A stretch of 64,000 nucleotides of DNA from Phocaeicola vulgatus ATCC 8482 (GCF_000012825.1 NC_009614.1:3782001-3846000); one strand, 5' to 3'; counted from the stretch's first letter, positions 27,251 to 36,794 are shown. The notes: generated by a model not told the origin, from the sequence alone. Numbers and translations: made by a program.

Positions 27251-27395
27251 AGAGATATGGGTAAGATCTTTTAAGGATGAATCAGATTACAAGGCTACGC
27301 ATTCCTTACGGAGGAATACCCTTTTGCAGACTTGCTCATCCACTGTAGGGATGGATTTCATGCCATTCCTGCAATGGATGATGTTTTGTCAATGC

Positions 27396-29453
27396 TTATG
27401 ATAGAAATGTACTTATATTACCCGATGCGGAAATATAAAGTTTATGCATGGCACGGGTGCAGGCTACATATAACATGCTGCGGTCTATTTCTGTTCTATA
27501 GTTTTTATCAGTTACAAATGGAACAATCACTTCGTCAAACTCCAGCCCTTTTGCCATGTGGGCTGTAGTAATGACCACCCCATTGACAAAAGCTACACTT
27601 TCTTCTGTCAGCAAACAGATCTTATCAGACAAATGATTGATGGCTGCATACAACTTGTCCGCTTGTTTTACGGTTTTGCATATAATACCCATGGATACAT
27701 CAGCTCCTTTCAGGAAAGAGGTGATGAGGTTTTCTATCCATTCTATCTCTTTCTTTTCAGTAGGCAGCAAGGCGACTGCCGGTTCCTCTCCATGACGCTC
27801 TATAGCTTCCAGTTCCTCGTTCTTGGCAATGCGTTGGGCAAACTCTGTGATTTCATACGTGGAGCGATAACTTTTACAAAGCTTCATCACTTCCGAGCCG
27901 ACCAGTACACGTTGGATCTGTTCGCAGGTGGTGGAACTGTATGGATTTACTGATTGCTTTGCATCTCCCAATATTGTTTTCCGGCAGGGGAATAATTTAG
28001 CCAGAACTTTGTATTGTATCGGAGTATAGTCCTGCATTTCGTCTACCAGCAGATGCTTGATGCCATACATGGTTTTATTATCTTCCAGGGCCAGTTTCAA
28101 ATAAAGTAATGGAGCTACATCCGCATATTCCAATTTCCGGTTTTTACCCTGCTTGAACATTTCCGGTTTTCCCAGCCAGTCATAAAATCCCTTGTACAAG
28201 TCGAGGTCTTTATTGTTGAACATCTTTTTCAGTTCATTACCCAACTGCCGTATCTGTATTTTTCCCATCGGCTCTTGGTGATAGGTGAAAGTCAGTTCGC
28301 GGGCAATTTCTTCTGCCATTGGTTGGAAACGGCTTCGCATGGGCAGGCGGTGCCATGCCGCGAAACGTTCTTTCAGGTACTCGGCAGGGATAGGGATACG
28401 CCCTGCTTTCAGGTCGGTTGGCCGAAATGCGTTTTGTTCCAAATATAGAATGTATTTATCCATCTGCTGGATAAATTCGGTGGTGGATTTGAATCGGATA
28501 CGTTCTATAAAATCTTCTTCCTCTTTGTCCAGTATTTCGGCCACCTGGTCAAAGAAGGTTTGTATTTTATATTTGTTGTCCAGTATTTTGAGCATTAATT
28601 CCTCAAAGCCGCATTCTTCAATTTTTTCTTCTCCCAATTCGGGAAGTACGTTCGAGATGTAATCGGCAAATACTTTATTGGGGGAAATGATCAGGATATC
28701 ATTGGACGTGATTTCCCCTTTGTGCCGATATAGCAGATAGGCTACGCGGTGCAAGGCGATGGATGTTTTTCCTGAACCGGCTACTCCCTGGATAATCAGG
28801 GTGTTCGATGTATCATTACGGATAATTTTATTCTGTTCCCGTTGGATGGTGGCGACTATATTCTTCATCCGGTCATCGGAGTTTCCACTCAATTCCTTCT
28901 GAAGGATGTCATCTTGAATATTCAGTGAACTTTCCAGCATGAATTCCATTTTTCCGTCACGGATGCGATACTGGCGTTTCAGACGGATGTTACCTTTCAC
29001 TTCTCCCGAGGGGGCGTCGAAATGTGCTTCTCCTAATTCATAATCATAGAACATGCTGGAGATGGGGGCACGCCAGTCGTGTATCAGATTTTCATTGGTG
29101 GGAGGATTGAAAAATGAGTGTATACCTATATATAATGGCAGGACTTCGGGTTGCCCTTTTTCTTGAAAGTCGATGCGACCGAAATAGGGGATGGCCATCA
29201 TTTTGCGATAACGTTTCTTTTTCTCGGCCAAGGACTCGCTGGCTGCTACTTGTTGGGTGACTATCTGCCGGACCGCACTTTTCTCGGCTCGGTCCAGTTC
29301 GGACAGATTTTCCCACAAGTAGAGTTTGTGCTCCATTACGTCTTTGGATTTATCTTCAATGGCCTTATCCATCTGTTCGATATTGGCAGCTAATAAAGCA
29401 ATAATATCCATGAGATAGGCTTTTTCTTCCTTTTCAGTCCGGTTAAATATCAT
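27396..29453 (-). CDS. HelD-like UvrD/Rep-superfamily helicase
   Basis: SF1 helicase-type ATPase of 685 residues. An N-terminal coiled-coil region (about 1-90) precedes the motor. Walker A is GVAGSGKTS (223-231) within IIQGVAGSGKTSIALHR, Walker B is LLVDEMQDYTPIQY, and later motifs include GDAKQSVNP and TTAHMAKGLEFDEVIVP. This order, with the long helical N-terminus, fits HelD, which releases stalled RNA polymerase from DNA, better than UvrD or PcrA. It is a separate transcript downstream of the SMC-like operon, from which it is divided by a terminator. Confidence 0.85.
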   Translation of the reverse strand: MIFNRTEKEEKAYLMDIIALLAANIEQMDKAIEDKSKDVMEHKLYLWENLSELDRAEKSAVRQIVTQQVAASESLAEKKKRYRKMMAIPYFGRIDFQEKGQPEVLPLYIGIHSFFNPPTNENLIHDWRAPISSMFYDYELGEAHFDAPSGEVKGNIRLKRQYRIRDGKMEFMLESSLNIQDDILQKELSGNSDDRMKNIVATIQREQNKIIRNDTSNTLIIQGVAGSGKTSIALHRVAYLLYRHKGEITSNDILIISPNKVFADYISNVLPELGEEKIEECGFEELMLKILDNKYKIQTFFDQVAEILDKEEEDFIERIRFKSTTEFIQQMDKYILYLEQNAFRPTDLKAGRIPIPAEYLKERFAAWHRLPMRSRFQPMAEEIARELTFTYHQEPMGKIQIRQLGNELKKMFNNKDLDLYKGFYDWLGKPEMFKQGKNRKLEYADVAPLLYLKLALEDNKTMYGIKHLLVDEMQDYTPIQYKVLAKLFPCRKTILGDAKQSVNPYSSTTCEQIQRVLVGSEVMKLCKSYRSTYEITEFAQRIAKNEELEAIERHGEEPAVALLPTEKKEIEWIENLITSFLKGADVSMGIICKTVKQADKLYAAINHLSDKICLLTEESVAFVNGVVITTAHMAKGLEFDEVIVPFVTDKNYRTEIDRSMLYVACTRAMHKLYISASGNISTFLS

Positions 29454-29495
29454 AGCGCGTATTGGTTTGTAGTTTTATTACCGGGCGAAATTACA

Positions 29496-29503
29496 CAAAT
29501 ATG
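29496..29503 (-). promoter_or_regulatory. Possible -7 box of the HelD-like gene
   Basis: CAAATATG reads CATATTTG on the minus strand, matching all but the first fixed base of TANNTTTG, 43 bases before the start codon. No -33 element was seen. Confidence 0.4.
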
Positions 29504-29699
29504 TTTAATGTTATTCCCTTTGTATGGAGAAAAGTGGATGTAAATTTGTTCTTTGTCCGGTTGTTTGGGTTACTCTGATATGAATATTGCAGGAATGGAA
29601 GCCGCTCTTTTCTTTGTGGAAAAAAGGTGGAGGAACTTTCACAAGCTCTCCGTCCCAACCGTAGCAGGTACATGTAAGGAGAATGTTCACGGAAAAAGA

Positions 29700-29736
29700 A
29701 TAATGCACAATCTTTTTTTGAGAGATTGTGCATTAT
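29700..29736 (-). terminator. Terminator of the SMC-like operon
   Basis: A perfect 14-bp stem (29700-29713 with 29723-29736) lies 34 bases after the last stop codon of the operon. On the minus strand it is followed by TCTTTTTCC, giving the U-rich tail of an intrinsic terminator. Confidence 0.85.
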
Positions 29737-29770
29737 AATATAGAAATATACAGTTTGTTATTACTGGCTT

Positions 29771-32700
29771 TTATAGCTGTTTATCTGAGATTAACCGTGC
29801 GATGCGGGTCTTGTTCTGTGTTCCTTTGGTAAGCAGGTAAACGTGCTTATACGCATCGCGGTTCAGTTCGGTGGGAGAACCGTTGATAAGAATGATGTTC
29901 CGGTCATTGGCGAATTTCAGGATACCGCTGATGTTGTTGGGATGTAGTTTGCCTATTTCATCCATCATGCAGTGTAACTTGAAATCTTTGAATTTGCGGG
30001 ATGCTCCTTCCTTGAACACATTCAGCAACATGATGTTTATCATCGCTTTTACCAGAATGTCGGTTCCTTCCGACCCCACATTGGCTATCTTCTCGATAAA
30101 TCCGGTGTCATTGCCGTTCTCCACAATGCGGAAACGCAACTCGAAGGAATCATACAGGCGGATACTGTCATAGCGGTAAGCATGTATTTCCTTGATAAAG
30201 GTACGCAGCAAAGTGATAGCCTCTTCTTTCACCAATTGCTCTTTGGCAGAGGAGAACAGGTTGGTTTCCGGTGAGAGGTCATAGCCGTAATCATGGTAAT
30301 ATTTCTGTATCTCACGCAGAATATTCACTACGCGGTTGCTGCTCTCTTCCACTTTCATTTCAATGCGCTGGATGACTCCCACAAAATTGCAGGTGGCGAA
30401 ACCTTTATTGATTTCACGGATCACATCTTGAATATCATCTTCCGATGAAGTCAGCATGGAGGTGTCCATACTGATACGTTTGAAGGTATCCCAATGCTCG
30501 TTGTTGATGCGGCGGATGTATTCGTCTATGCGGTGTTCTTCCACAAAGTCGTGCAGTTCGTCGGCAAAGCGTACATATTCCCAATCCTCGTTGAATTTTA
30601 CGCGGAACTTGAAGGTGTTGTCCTCATCAAAATGTCCGGTGAAAAGGTTCACTTCTTTACGGAGCTTGCTTTGCACCTGCGTGAATTGGTTGGCCTGGCG
30701 GGTCAGTTCGTCAATCAGCTCCATACAGGTCTTGGTGGTCTGCATGGTTTGCGTGTTTTCGGAACGGAATATATCCTGATGCGGTTTATACCAGTCGTAT
30801 GCCGGAATCTTGCTGTAAGCCTCCAGGTTCTTTTGCAGTTCCCTTACATTTTCTTCCGCTTCTTCCCATTCTTTGTTCAGAAGGTCTATTTTTTCTTGTA
30901 GGGAGGATGTTTCCACTCTCAGCGTTTCCCGTTCCAATTGGAGCAGACGTTTTTGTTCATCGTGCTCCCGTTGCCATCCGGGAATACGGTCTATCAAATC
31001 CCGTTTGTCTTTTTGGTATTCGATGACCAGTGTCGCATTCTCCTTAATGAAAGAAAGCTCTTTTTCCAGTTGGACCAGTTGGTTGGCAATGTCTTGCAGA
31101 CGTTCGGTATCTGCTCCCTGCGAGTGAAGCTCTTTCTGCATATCCGCTTCATATTCGGTTTTGATGGAGGAAATTCTGCGTTGTTCTTCTTTTTCTTCCT
31201 TCCCGATAACTTCCGCTTGTGTCTTTTTTTCGGCGGCAAGAGCCTGTTGTTGCTTGTTCCATTCCTGCTTCAGGCTATCCAGTTTCTCTGTCTTTTCTTT
31301 GTTCAGGTTTTTTAGCTTGCTGTTTATACCGTCCAGTTCGGCAACCCGTTTGCGCTGTTCGTTTTCCAATCGGTTTATTTTGGCATTCCGTTCCTCATTG
31401 GCTTTCTTCTTCCACTCTTCCAAGTCGAGCATATCCTGCTGGTATTGGCGTTCCAATTGTTCCAGTTCATACTCTATTTGGCTGATAATGGCTTTTTGTT
31501 CCTTTATCTGCGGTTGGTATTTGCGTTTCAACTGTTCCTGCAACTCCTCCCTTTCAGTTTGCTGGCGTTGCATGGCAGCAGTGATTTCTTCCAGACGTTT
31601 TTCACCGTTTTCTTTCTCGACGATATAATCGTCTATGGATTTGATGGGGCGGTGGATGCTGTCTAAATTAATGGAAATGCCATAGAATGAGTTTCCCCCC
31701 TCAATGGTAATTTGCGGAAAAAGCCCCCGTTGCCATAAAATGCTCTCATCACACAGTTTGCCGATATTCTCTTCCCATCCCTTTTTGTTTTCTTTCAGCC
31801 AGCCTTGCAAGGTGTCTTTGCTGTTGTTCAGAAAAGCTTGTAATTCGTCTATGCGGGGACGGAGTTGCAGCATCTCCTGTTGCAGTTTTTGCAAGGTCAG
31901 GTCTTTTTCTTTCAACTGTTTCTGCTGTTCCTCTTCCCAAGTCATGGTCAGTTCCTTGATGATGAGCTGCGCTTGGGCGATACGGTTTTTCCGTTCCGTA
32001 TGAAAGTTGGCATAGTTTTGGATACGTGTTTTCAATTCTTGTTGCTCTTCCTCAAAGAAAACCTCCTTTCTGCATAATTTTATCTGGTAATCTATAGCGT
32101 TCAGTTCGCCCAGTTTCTCGGCTTTCAGCGGATGGAGTTGCTGTGACAGGCTTTCGAACTCCTGGTAAAGGGAATCAGTGAACCGCTGGTATTCTTTGCG
32201 GGCCTCTTCCAGACGCTCGTTGTATGCATTGTTTAATGTATCCAGTTGTTTGATTTTCGCTTCATGAATCTTGTTCCATTGCTCGTCCAAGGCCTGAATC
32301 AGCGATTTATACTTGGTGGATATTTCCATATATTGTGAGGTAAGGATGCGTTGTTCTTCCAGCAATCCCACCTGCCGGTTCTTCCATTCCTCTTTTTTGG
32401 AAGAGCGTTCTATAATCTCTTCTATGTTCTTGTTCTGATAGTCCTTTTCTTTGCCTAATGCCTTTTGCAGTTCGTTGTTCAGCACTGCCAGCGCTTCCTG
32501 TAACTTGTCGCTGCGTTTGCGCGATTCATCCTGAAGCTCCTGTTTCCGGCGTATCAGTTTTCCTTTGTCGGCATCCGTGCGGTCTTGTTTCTCTTTCCAT
32601 TGGGGAAGGATACTTTCGGCTTTGCGGAAAGCGGCAACCAGTTCGCGGCAATTCTGCACCAGTCCGCCTTGCAGTTTGGATGTTTGTTGGGATAACAGTG

Positions 32701-33424
32701 TGATTTCCCGAGCCTGTTTCCGGGTTTCCCGTTTCTGAAATTCTTCGATATCCTTCAGACGGGTTTCAAAGTTTTTCAGATGCTCCTTGTAACTGTTCAG
32801 GTCGATGGCCGTTTCATCTTCATTCAGAGAAGAAATGATTGTTTTCTTGATAAATTCAGCATCCAGTTTCGAATTCAGCAACACGTTCTGTATAGTGCGC
32901 GGAATATTCTGGTATTGCTTGCTCTCCATCAGCGAGTACCGGCTGAACTCAGGACTTGTACTGTTTCCATACAGAATGTTCCGATACTCGTCGTAGGTAT
33001 AGATGATACGTGAATATTCTATGCCATATTGGTCCAGCACGGCACGCACGCGGTCGCTCTCGCTATAGGCCACCCGATTCTCGTCTATAAAGAATTCTTT
33101 GCGGTAAGGAGAGTGGATGAAGCGGTAACATACACGGTTCATCGATTTGAAACTCAGAATACAGAACGCACCGTTCTCTGTTGCCACTTCGTAAACGATA
33201 TACGAATTGGAGTAGGGAAAATAGTAATCCGTGTAATTCTGCTTTTCCACCGAAATGCCCAGCCGTTGCGTGTCGGCATTGTAAAAGAAAAGGATAGCAC
33301 GCAGAAGGGTACTTTTTCCCACTCCCTGCGTACCGATGAAGTGAACGTTTCCGTCCAGATAGATATCGTCCGAATAAGGGATATTCGCACTATTGATAAA
33401 GATAATTCTACTCAGGTTTCTCAT
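29771..33424 (-). CDS. SMC/MksB-like (JetC-like) coiled-coil ATPase
   Basis: Large ATPase of 1217 residues with SMC architecture: N-terminal Walker A GTQGVGKST (31-39), long charged coiled-coil from about 210, a globular hinge-like segment near 560-610, a second coiled-coil to about 915, and a C-terminal head with Walker B LHCMMDE (about 1150-1156). It resembles DUF3584-type ATPases and the large subunits of MukBEF, MksBEF and JetABC condensins. The expected ABC signature is not canonical: the matching region reads GSEGTDILVKAM. The ATG at 33424 (MRNLSRIIFINSA) is preferred to one 33 bases upstream. It overlaps the small-subunit gene by 17 bases and is the last gene of the operon. Confidence 0.85.
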   Translation of the reverse strand: MRNLSRIIFINSANIPYSDDIYLDGNVHFIGTQGVGKSTLLRAILFFYNADTQRLGISVEKQNYTDYYFPYSNSYIVYEVATENGAFCILSFKSMNRVCYRFIHSPYRKEFFIDENRVAYSESDRVRAVLDQYGIEYSRIIYTYDEYRNILYGNSTSPEFSRYSLMESKQYQNIPRTIQNVLLNSKLDAEFIKKTIISSLNEDETAIDLNSYKEHLKNFETRLKDIEEFQKRETRKQAREITLLSQQTSKLQGGLVQNCRELVAAFRKAESILPQWKEKQDRTDADKGKLIRRKQELQDESRKRSDKLQEALAVLNNELQKALGKEKDYQNKNIEEIIERSSKKEEWKNRQVGLLEEQRILTSQYMEISTKYKSLIQALDEQWNKIHEAKIKQLDTLNNAYNERLEEARKEYQRFTDSLYQEFESLSQQLHPLKAEKLGELNAIDYQIKLCRKEVFFEEEQQELKTRIQNYANFHTERKNRIAQAQLIIKELTMTWEEEQQKQLKEKDLTLQKLQQEMLQLRPRIDELQAFLNNSKDTLQGWLKENKKGWEENIGKLCDESILWQRGLFPQITIEGGNSFYGISINLDSIHRPIKSIDDYIVEKENGEKRLEEITAAMQRQQTEREELQEQLKRKYQPQIKEQKAIISQIEYELEQLERQYQQDMLDLEEWKKKANEERNAKINRLENEQRKRVAELDGINSKLKNLNKEKTEKLDSLKQEWNKQQQALAAEKKTQAEVIGKEEKEEQRRISSIKTEYEADMQKELHSQGADTERLQDIANQLVQLEKELSFIKENATLVIEYQKDKRDLIDRIPGWQREHDEQKRLLQLERETLRVETSSLQEKIDLLNKEWEEAEENVRELQKNLEAYSKIPAYDWYKPHQDIFRSENTQTMQTTKTCMELIDELTRQANQFTQVQSKLRKEVNLFTGHFDEDNTFKFRVKFNEDWEYVRFADELHDFVEEHRIDEYIRRINNEHWDTFKRISMDTSMLTSSEDDIQDVIREINKGFATCNFVGVIQRIEMKVEESSNRVVNILREIQKYYHDYGYDLSPETNLFSSAKEQLVKEEAITLLRTFIKEIHAYRYDSIRLYDSFELRFRIVENGNDTGFIEKIANVGSEGTDILVKAMINIMLLNVFKEGASRKFKDFKLHCMMDEIGKLHPNNISGILKFANDRNIILINGSPTELNRDAYKHVYLLTKGTQNKTRIARLISDKQL

Positions 33425-33989
33425 CTTCGGTTTCGTCGTAAATGTTGATACTTTCAATCAGTCTTTCCAGATAATGCCAGGCGCTCATCACTTTATACGT
33501 ATTGGTTTTCTCATTTTCCTGTTCCAGGAACGAGTCTTTGGTGAGCTGGCGTATCATGTTTTCCAGCACTTCCTTGCGGATGTCCTTGTCCGAGAAGTGT
33601 TTCCGCATACCGTCCAGTTTGTTTTGGAGCAGCATGTTGATGTTGGTTTCCACCAATATCTGTTCGGGCTGGAAGCGGAATCCGGGACCGAATGTTTCAT
33701 CGTAGGTTTTGAAAAAATCGAGCACATCTATCCAGTAATAGGCACGCATGATTTTTTGCTCCAGTGTGGCTTTAGGTTCTATACGGGAGAAGAAGAAATA
33801 TTCGTTTCCCCGTTCCAGTGTATAGTTTATTTGTGAGAAATACTGATAGAGAGATTCGTAGTTCTCATCTATTTCATTATACATATCGCGTACTTCTTCG
33901 CTGGTGCTGTTGGAACTGATGAACAGTCCTTTTTGCAGGTATTCAAAGATGGATGCGGTATTATCGGGTATTTGTATATTTAAATCCAT
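33408..33989 (-). CDS. MksE/JetB-like small subunit of the SMC operon
   Basis: Acidic protein of 193 residues with no signal or membrane segment. It begins DLNIQIPDNTASIFEYL and has an aromatic stretch (RGNEYFFFSRIE), then helical segments ending in an acidic tail. Size, position between a kleisin-like and an SMC-like gene, and winged-helix-like composition match MukE, MksE or JetB subunits. Direct sequence similarity is too weak to name a family by eye. It starts 5 bases after the upstream gene and overlaps the downstream one, so all three subunits are tightly coupled. Confidence 0.75.
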   Translation of the reverse strand: MDLNIQIPDNTASIFEYLQKGLFISSNSTSEEVRDMYNEIDENYESLYQYFSQINYTLERGNEYFFFSRIEPKATLEQKIMRAYYWIDVLDFFKTYDETFGPGFRFQPEQILVETNINMLLQNKLDGMRKHFSDKDIRKEVLENMIRQLTKDSFLEQENEKTNTYKVMSAWHYLERLIESINIYDETEDEKPE

Positions 33990-33994
33990 AATTC

Positions 33995-35218
33995 TCAGAG
34001 TGGGTATATTTTAGCATATTCATATTGATTGTGGAGTCCGAACTCGTTCCGGATTTCCAGTTGGCTCTCGTAAAGTGAGACAATCTGACAGAAGAACGTG
34101 GTACGTTCCTTTTCATCCACTTCGCGATGGAAATGATATTGCAACAGAAAGGAAAAAAGGTCGCTGACCGGCTCTCCTTTCCAGCGGGCTTCTGCCCCCG
34201 ACTGCACAAAGGCGGTTACCACTTCGTCCAAATTAATCACTTCTTCGTACATGGCCTGTGCTTCCAAGTCTTCTTCACTGAAAGCTCCGGCTTCATTTTT
34301 CCGTACAATTTCACGATACTTCTGATTGCTGATAACTTTCAGAATGATGGGACGCACTTCGTCACTGGCCAAATAGCTGGGGGACAGTTTGAACGATGCT
34401 TGTGTATTGCCTTCCAACAGGAGGGAGCGTTCCCGTTCCATTATTTCAGACAGATTACTCCGGGCACGTAACTCGAACTGATCTTGCAGATATTTTACTT
34501 TTCGTATTTTTTCTACCAGTATCACCTGATTCTTTATTTGGTTCAGGTAATTGATGATATCCTGCTGGGCACGAATCAGACTGTGAGCTGATAGTTGCAG
34601 TTCCTGCCGCAGTTCGAGCAGGATGCGGGTCAGCTCTTCGTCAGTGGCTTGGCGGAAGAAATCCCGTTCTTCATGCAGAATCAGATGTTCGGTAGAGTCT
34701 ATCAACCGCTGGATGTTGATTCGTTTCTTGTCCAGATTTTGCAGTTTGGCTATTTTTATCTGGTATGTGGGCTCGTGTTTGAAAGCATTATCAATATTGT
34801 GTTGAAGGTTGATAATGTTCCGTATCGTTACACGTGCCAGTTTCTGAAAGGTAATCTTGATATTGCGTACATAACTTTCCTTGCGCGACTGGATCTTTTC
34901 TTTCAGGTAGTAGTCCATCAGTTCGTGCAGGTACTCTATGTTTTCCTCTACGGTAGCCGTGTTGATTTCCTCGTTCGCTTCCAGCAGCAGTTCGAAGAAA
35001 TCAAGGAATCGGGCATCCAGTTCCACAAAGTTTCCGTTTTGGTGTATGATTTCCTTTTCGATGAGTATCTTTAAACGGTTTTCATCCTCTTTCAATAGGG
35101 CTAGTGCGTCCGAGTATCGAAAACTAAGTACTTTTCTCTTCTCAAACATCTCTACCAATAGCCCTTTAGCTACAAAAATCGTATTTATTATTTCGTGAAT
35201 TGATCGGAATATATACAT
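33995..35218 (-). CDS. MksF/JetA-like kleisin subunit of the SMC operon
   Basis: Largely helical cytosolic protein of 407 residues. The N-terminus (about 1-90) looks like a winged-helix domain (LSFRYSDALALLKEDENRLKILIEKEIIHQNGNFVEL), the middle (about 95-260) is coiled-coil, and the C-terminus is mixed. This is the layout of MukF, MksF and JetA kleisins. It is the first gene of the three-gene operon, the same subunit order as in jetABC and mksFEB. No JetD/MksG topoisomerase-primase-type nuclease gene lies within the neighbouring genes on either side. The call is from architecture and order, not from a signature motif. Confidence 0.75.
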   Translation of the reverse strand: MYIFRSIHEIINTIFVAKGLLVEMFEKRKVLSFRYSDALALLKEDENRLKILIEKEIIHQNGNFVELDARFLDFFELLLEANEEINTATVEENIEYLHELMDYYLKEKIQSRKESYVRNIKITFQKLARVTIRNIINLQHNIDNAFKHEPTYQIKIAKLQNLDKKRINIQRLIDSTEHLILHEERDFFRQATDEELTRILLELRQELQLSAHSLIRAQQDIINYLNQIKNQVILVEKIRKVKYLQDQFELRARSNLSEIMERERSLLLEGNTQASFKLSPSYLASDEVRPIILKVISNQKYREIVRKNEAGAFSEEDLEAQAMYEEVINLDEVVTAFVQSGAEARWKGEPVSDLFSFLLQYHFHREVDEKERTTFFCQIVSLYESQLEIRNEFGLHNQYEYAKIYPL

Positions 35219-35530
35219 TGTTTTTTCTCCAAAAAAGTCCGGCGAAGTTACTTTAAATGGTTGGAAAAACCTAGCGTTTTATGCTAAAAAGCATATAAAT
35301 AGTGAAGTAAAAGGTGGAAAATGTTGGAGTATAAATGGGCAAGAGGGAAGTCGTTGCATGAAGTGTCTGTCGCTTAATGGTGCTATATTTCTCAGATGCG
35401 GCTGGCACGAATAACGTAGTTCGTGCCGGCGCGTCTGGAAAATAGAATACTTTAGGAGCTTTACGGTTCTGAATGAAATAAAGGCAGATAAACCGGATGC
35501 CTATATTTTAGAACAGTTGGGCTGTGCGGG
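35219..35530. other. Intergenic region upstream of the SMC-like operon
   Basis: This 312-base stretch must contain the promoter of the three-gene operon, but no exact TANNTTTG box is visible on the minus strand. It also holds a hairpin at 35402-35429. Nothing in it looks coding. Confidence 0.65.
35402..35429 (-). terminator. Hairpin downstream of the alcohol dehydrogenase gene
   Basis: A 10-bp stem with one wobble (35402-35411 with 35420-35429) and 8-base loop lies about 100 bases after the dehydrogenase stop. No T-run follows, so it may be a terminator or a structured leader of the next operon. Confidence 0.45.
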
Positions 35531-36706
35531 TTATTTGCAGGCTAGTTCGAATATCTCTTTACTGTATTCTTTGTTCAGTTTTACATAATTACCTACTAAT
35601 TCACCTTTGTTTTCATGCAGTTTTTTCACTAGCAGTTCAATATCAGGATGTTCTATACCCAATTCTTTGAAATTGACCGGCAGGCCCATGTATCTGAAAA
35701 AATGCTTCAATCGTGATATGCCGGCAAGTGCCATTTCTTCCAAATCCTCATTCTCGGGAACTCCGAAAACGCGGTTTGCAAACCGGGCAATCTTTTTCGG
35801 GTTATGTTCTGCCATGAATGTCATCCATGCAGGTACGATTACTGCTAGTCCTGCTCCATGTGTCACATTATATACAGCACTGATTTCATGTTCCAGAAAA
35901 TGTGATGCCCAGTCTTCCTCACAACCTACTCCGCAAGTACCGTTATGGGCAATTGTCCCACACCACATGATATTGGCGCGTGCTTCGTAATCGTTCGGGT
36001 TCTGCTTCACTTTATATGCTTCTTTGATGATAGCCATCAAAGTCCCTTCACACAGCCGGTCACTGATTTCTACATCGGGAGTGTTGGTAAAATAACGTTC
36101 CATAATGTGTACCATCATATCGGCAATGCCACAAGCTGTCTGGTAGGGGGGGAGAGTATAGGTCAGCTCCGGATTCATCACAGCAAAAACAGGCCGTAGT
36201 AATTCCGGTACACGCAAACTTAGTTTTTGCAGACCTTCCAGTTTGGTAATCACCGTATTGCCCGAACCTTCGCTGCCGGCAGCGGGAATAGTAAGTACCA
36301 CACCCACTTTTAAGGCCTTCTTCACTTTGGCTTTTCCTATATAGAAATCCCAAAAATCACCTTCGTAGGGCACTCCTGCCGCAATGGCTTTTGCAGTGTC
36401 AATGACAGAGCCTCCCCCTACGGGAAGCATAAAGTCCACGCCTTCTTTGCGCGCCAGTTCAATGCCTTCGTAAACTTTCGGGTCAGTAGGATTAGGTTGT
36501 ACGCCTCCTAATTTTACATAATCCACTCCTGCCTGTTGCAGAGAATCTTCTATGCGTTGCAGTAATCCGCTGCGAATAATAGAGCCTCCACCGTAAACAA
36601 TCATTGCCTTCCGGGCGTTATACTTTTTAGCAAGAGTACCGGTTTGGATATCTGTATCCTTGCCAAATACAAACTCGGTAGGGCTGTAAAATACAAAATT
36701 GTTCAT
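35531..36706 (-). CDS. Iron-containing alcohol dehydrogenase (YqhD/butanol dehydrogenase type)
   Basis: Metal-dependent NAD(P)H oxidoreductase of 391 residues. The N-terminus NFVFYSPTEFVFGKD, the cofactor loop PVGGGSVIDTAKAIA and the metal-ligand region with ISAVYNVTHGAGLAVIVP are typical of group III dehydrogenases such as YqhD and BdhA. These reduce aldehydes with NADPH. It is a single gene, divergent from the formate-tetrahydrofolate ligase gene with closely packed promoters. The physiological aldehyde is unknown. Acetaldehyde from phosphonate breakdown is conceivable but there is no genetic link in this window. Confidence 0.9.
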   Translation of the reverse strand: MNNFVFYSPTEFVFGKDTDIQTGTLAKKYNARKAMIVYGGGSIIRSGLLQRIEDSLQQAGVDYVKLGGVQPNPTDPKVYEGIELARKEGVDFMLPVGGGSVIDTAKAIAAGVPYEGDFWDFYIGKAKVKKALKVGVVLTIPAAGSEGSGNTVITKLEGLQKLSLRVPELLRPVFAVMNPELTYTLPPYQTACGIADMMVHIMERYFTNTPDVEISDRLCEGTLMAIIKEAYKVKQNPNDYEARANIMWCGTIAHNGTCGVGCEEDWASHFLEHEISAVYNVTHGAGLAVIVPAWMTFMAEHNPKKIARFANRVFGVPENEDLEEMALAGISRLKHFFRYMGLPVNFKELGIEHPDIELLVKKLHENKGELVGNYVKLNKEYSKEIFELACK

Positions 36707-36746
36707 TTGCTTACTCCTTATATTATTTTGTTGTTTGAAACCAAAA

Positions 36747-36773
36747 CAAAGTTAAGGAAATATATTACCTTTG
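36747..36773. promoter_or_regulatory. Back-to-back promoters of the dehydrogenase and fhs genes
   Basis: CAAAGTTA at 36747-36754 is an exact minus-strand -7 box (TAACTTTG) for the dehydrogenase, and TACCTTTG at 36766-36773 an exact plus-strand box for fhs. Only 11 bases separate them, so the two polymerase footprints overlap. Confidence 0.6.
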
Positions 36774-36794
36774 CCGCCTAAATTTAGTAAAAAG

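Larger units (their letters stand above)
27017..27395. other. Structured intergenic region between convergent genes
   Basis: This 379-base stretch has no credible gene. It contains the repeat and long inverted repeat at 27127-27205 and a compact hairpin at 27221-27250. The rest (27017-27114 and 27251-27395) shows no feature I can name. Confidence 0.7.
29454..29770. other. Intergenic region between the HelD-like gene and the SMC-like operon
   Basis: This 317-base stretch holds a possible promoter for the HelD-like gene near 29496-29503 and the terminator at 29700-29736. No gene is supported in the remaining part. Confidence 0.7.

Noticed and set aside
27332..27568. Plus-strand 78-codon frame near the end of the HelD-like gene
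   Set aside because: More than half overlaps the antisense strand of the helicase gene, and it has no supporting feature.
27396..29453. HelD-like helicase considered as the missing effector of the SMC-like operon
   Set aside because: It has helicase motifs but no nuclease or TOPRIM motif, and is separated by 317 bases and a strong terminator. HelD proteins have a separate known role with RNA polymerase.
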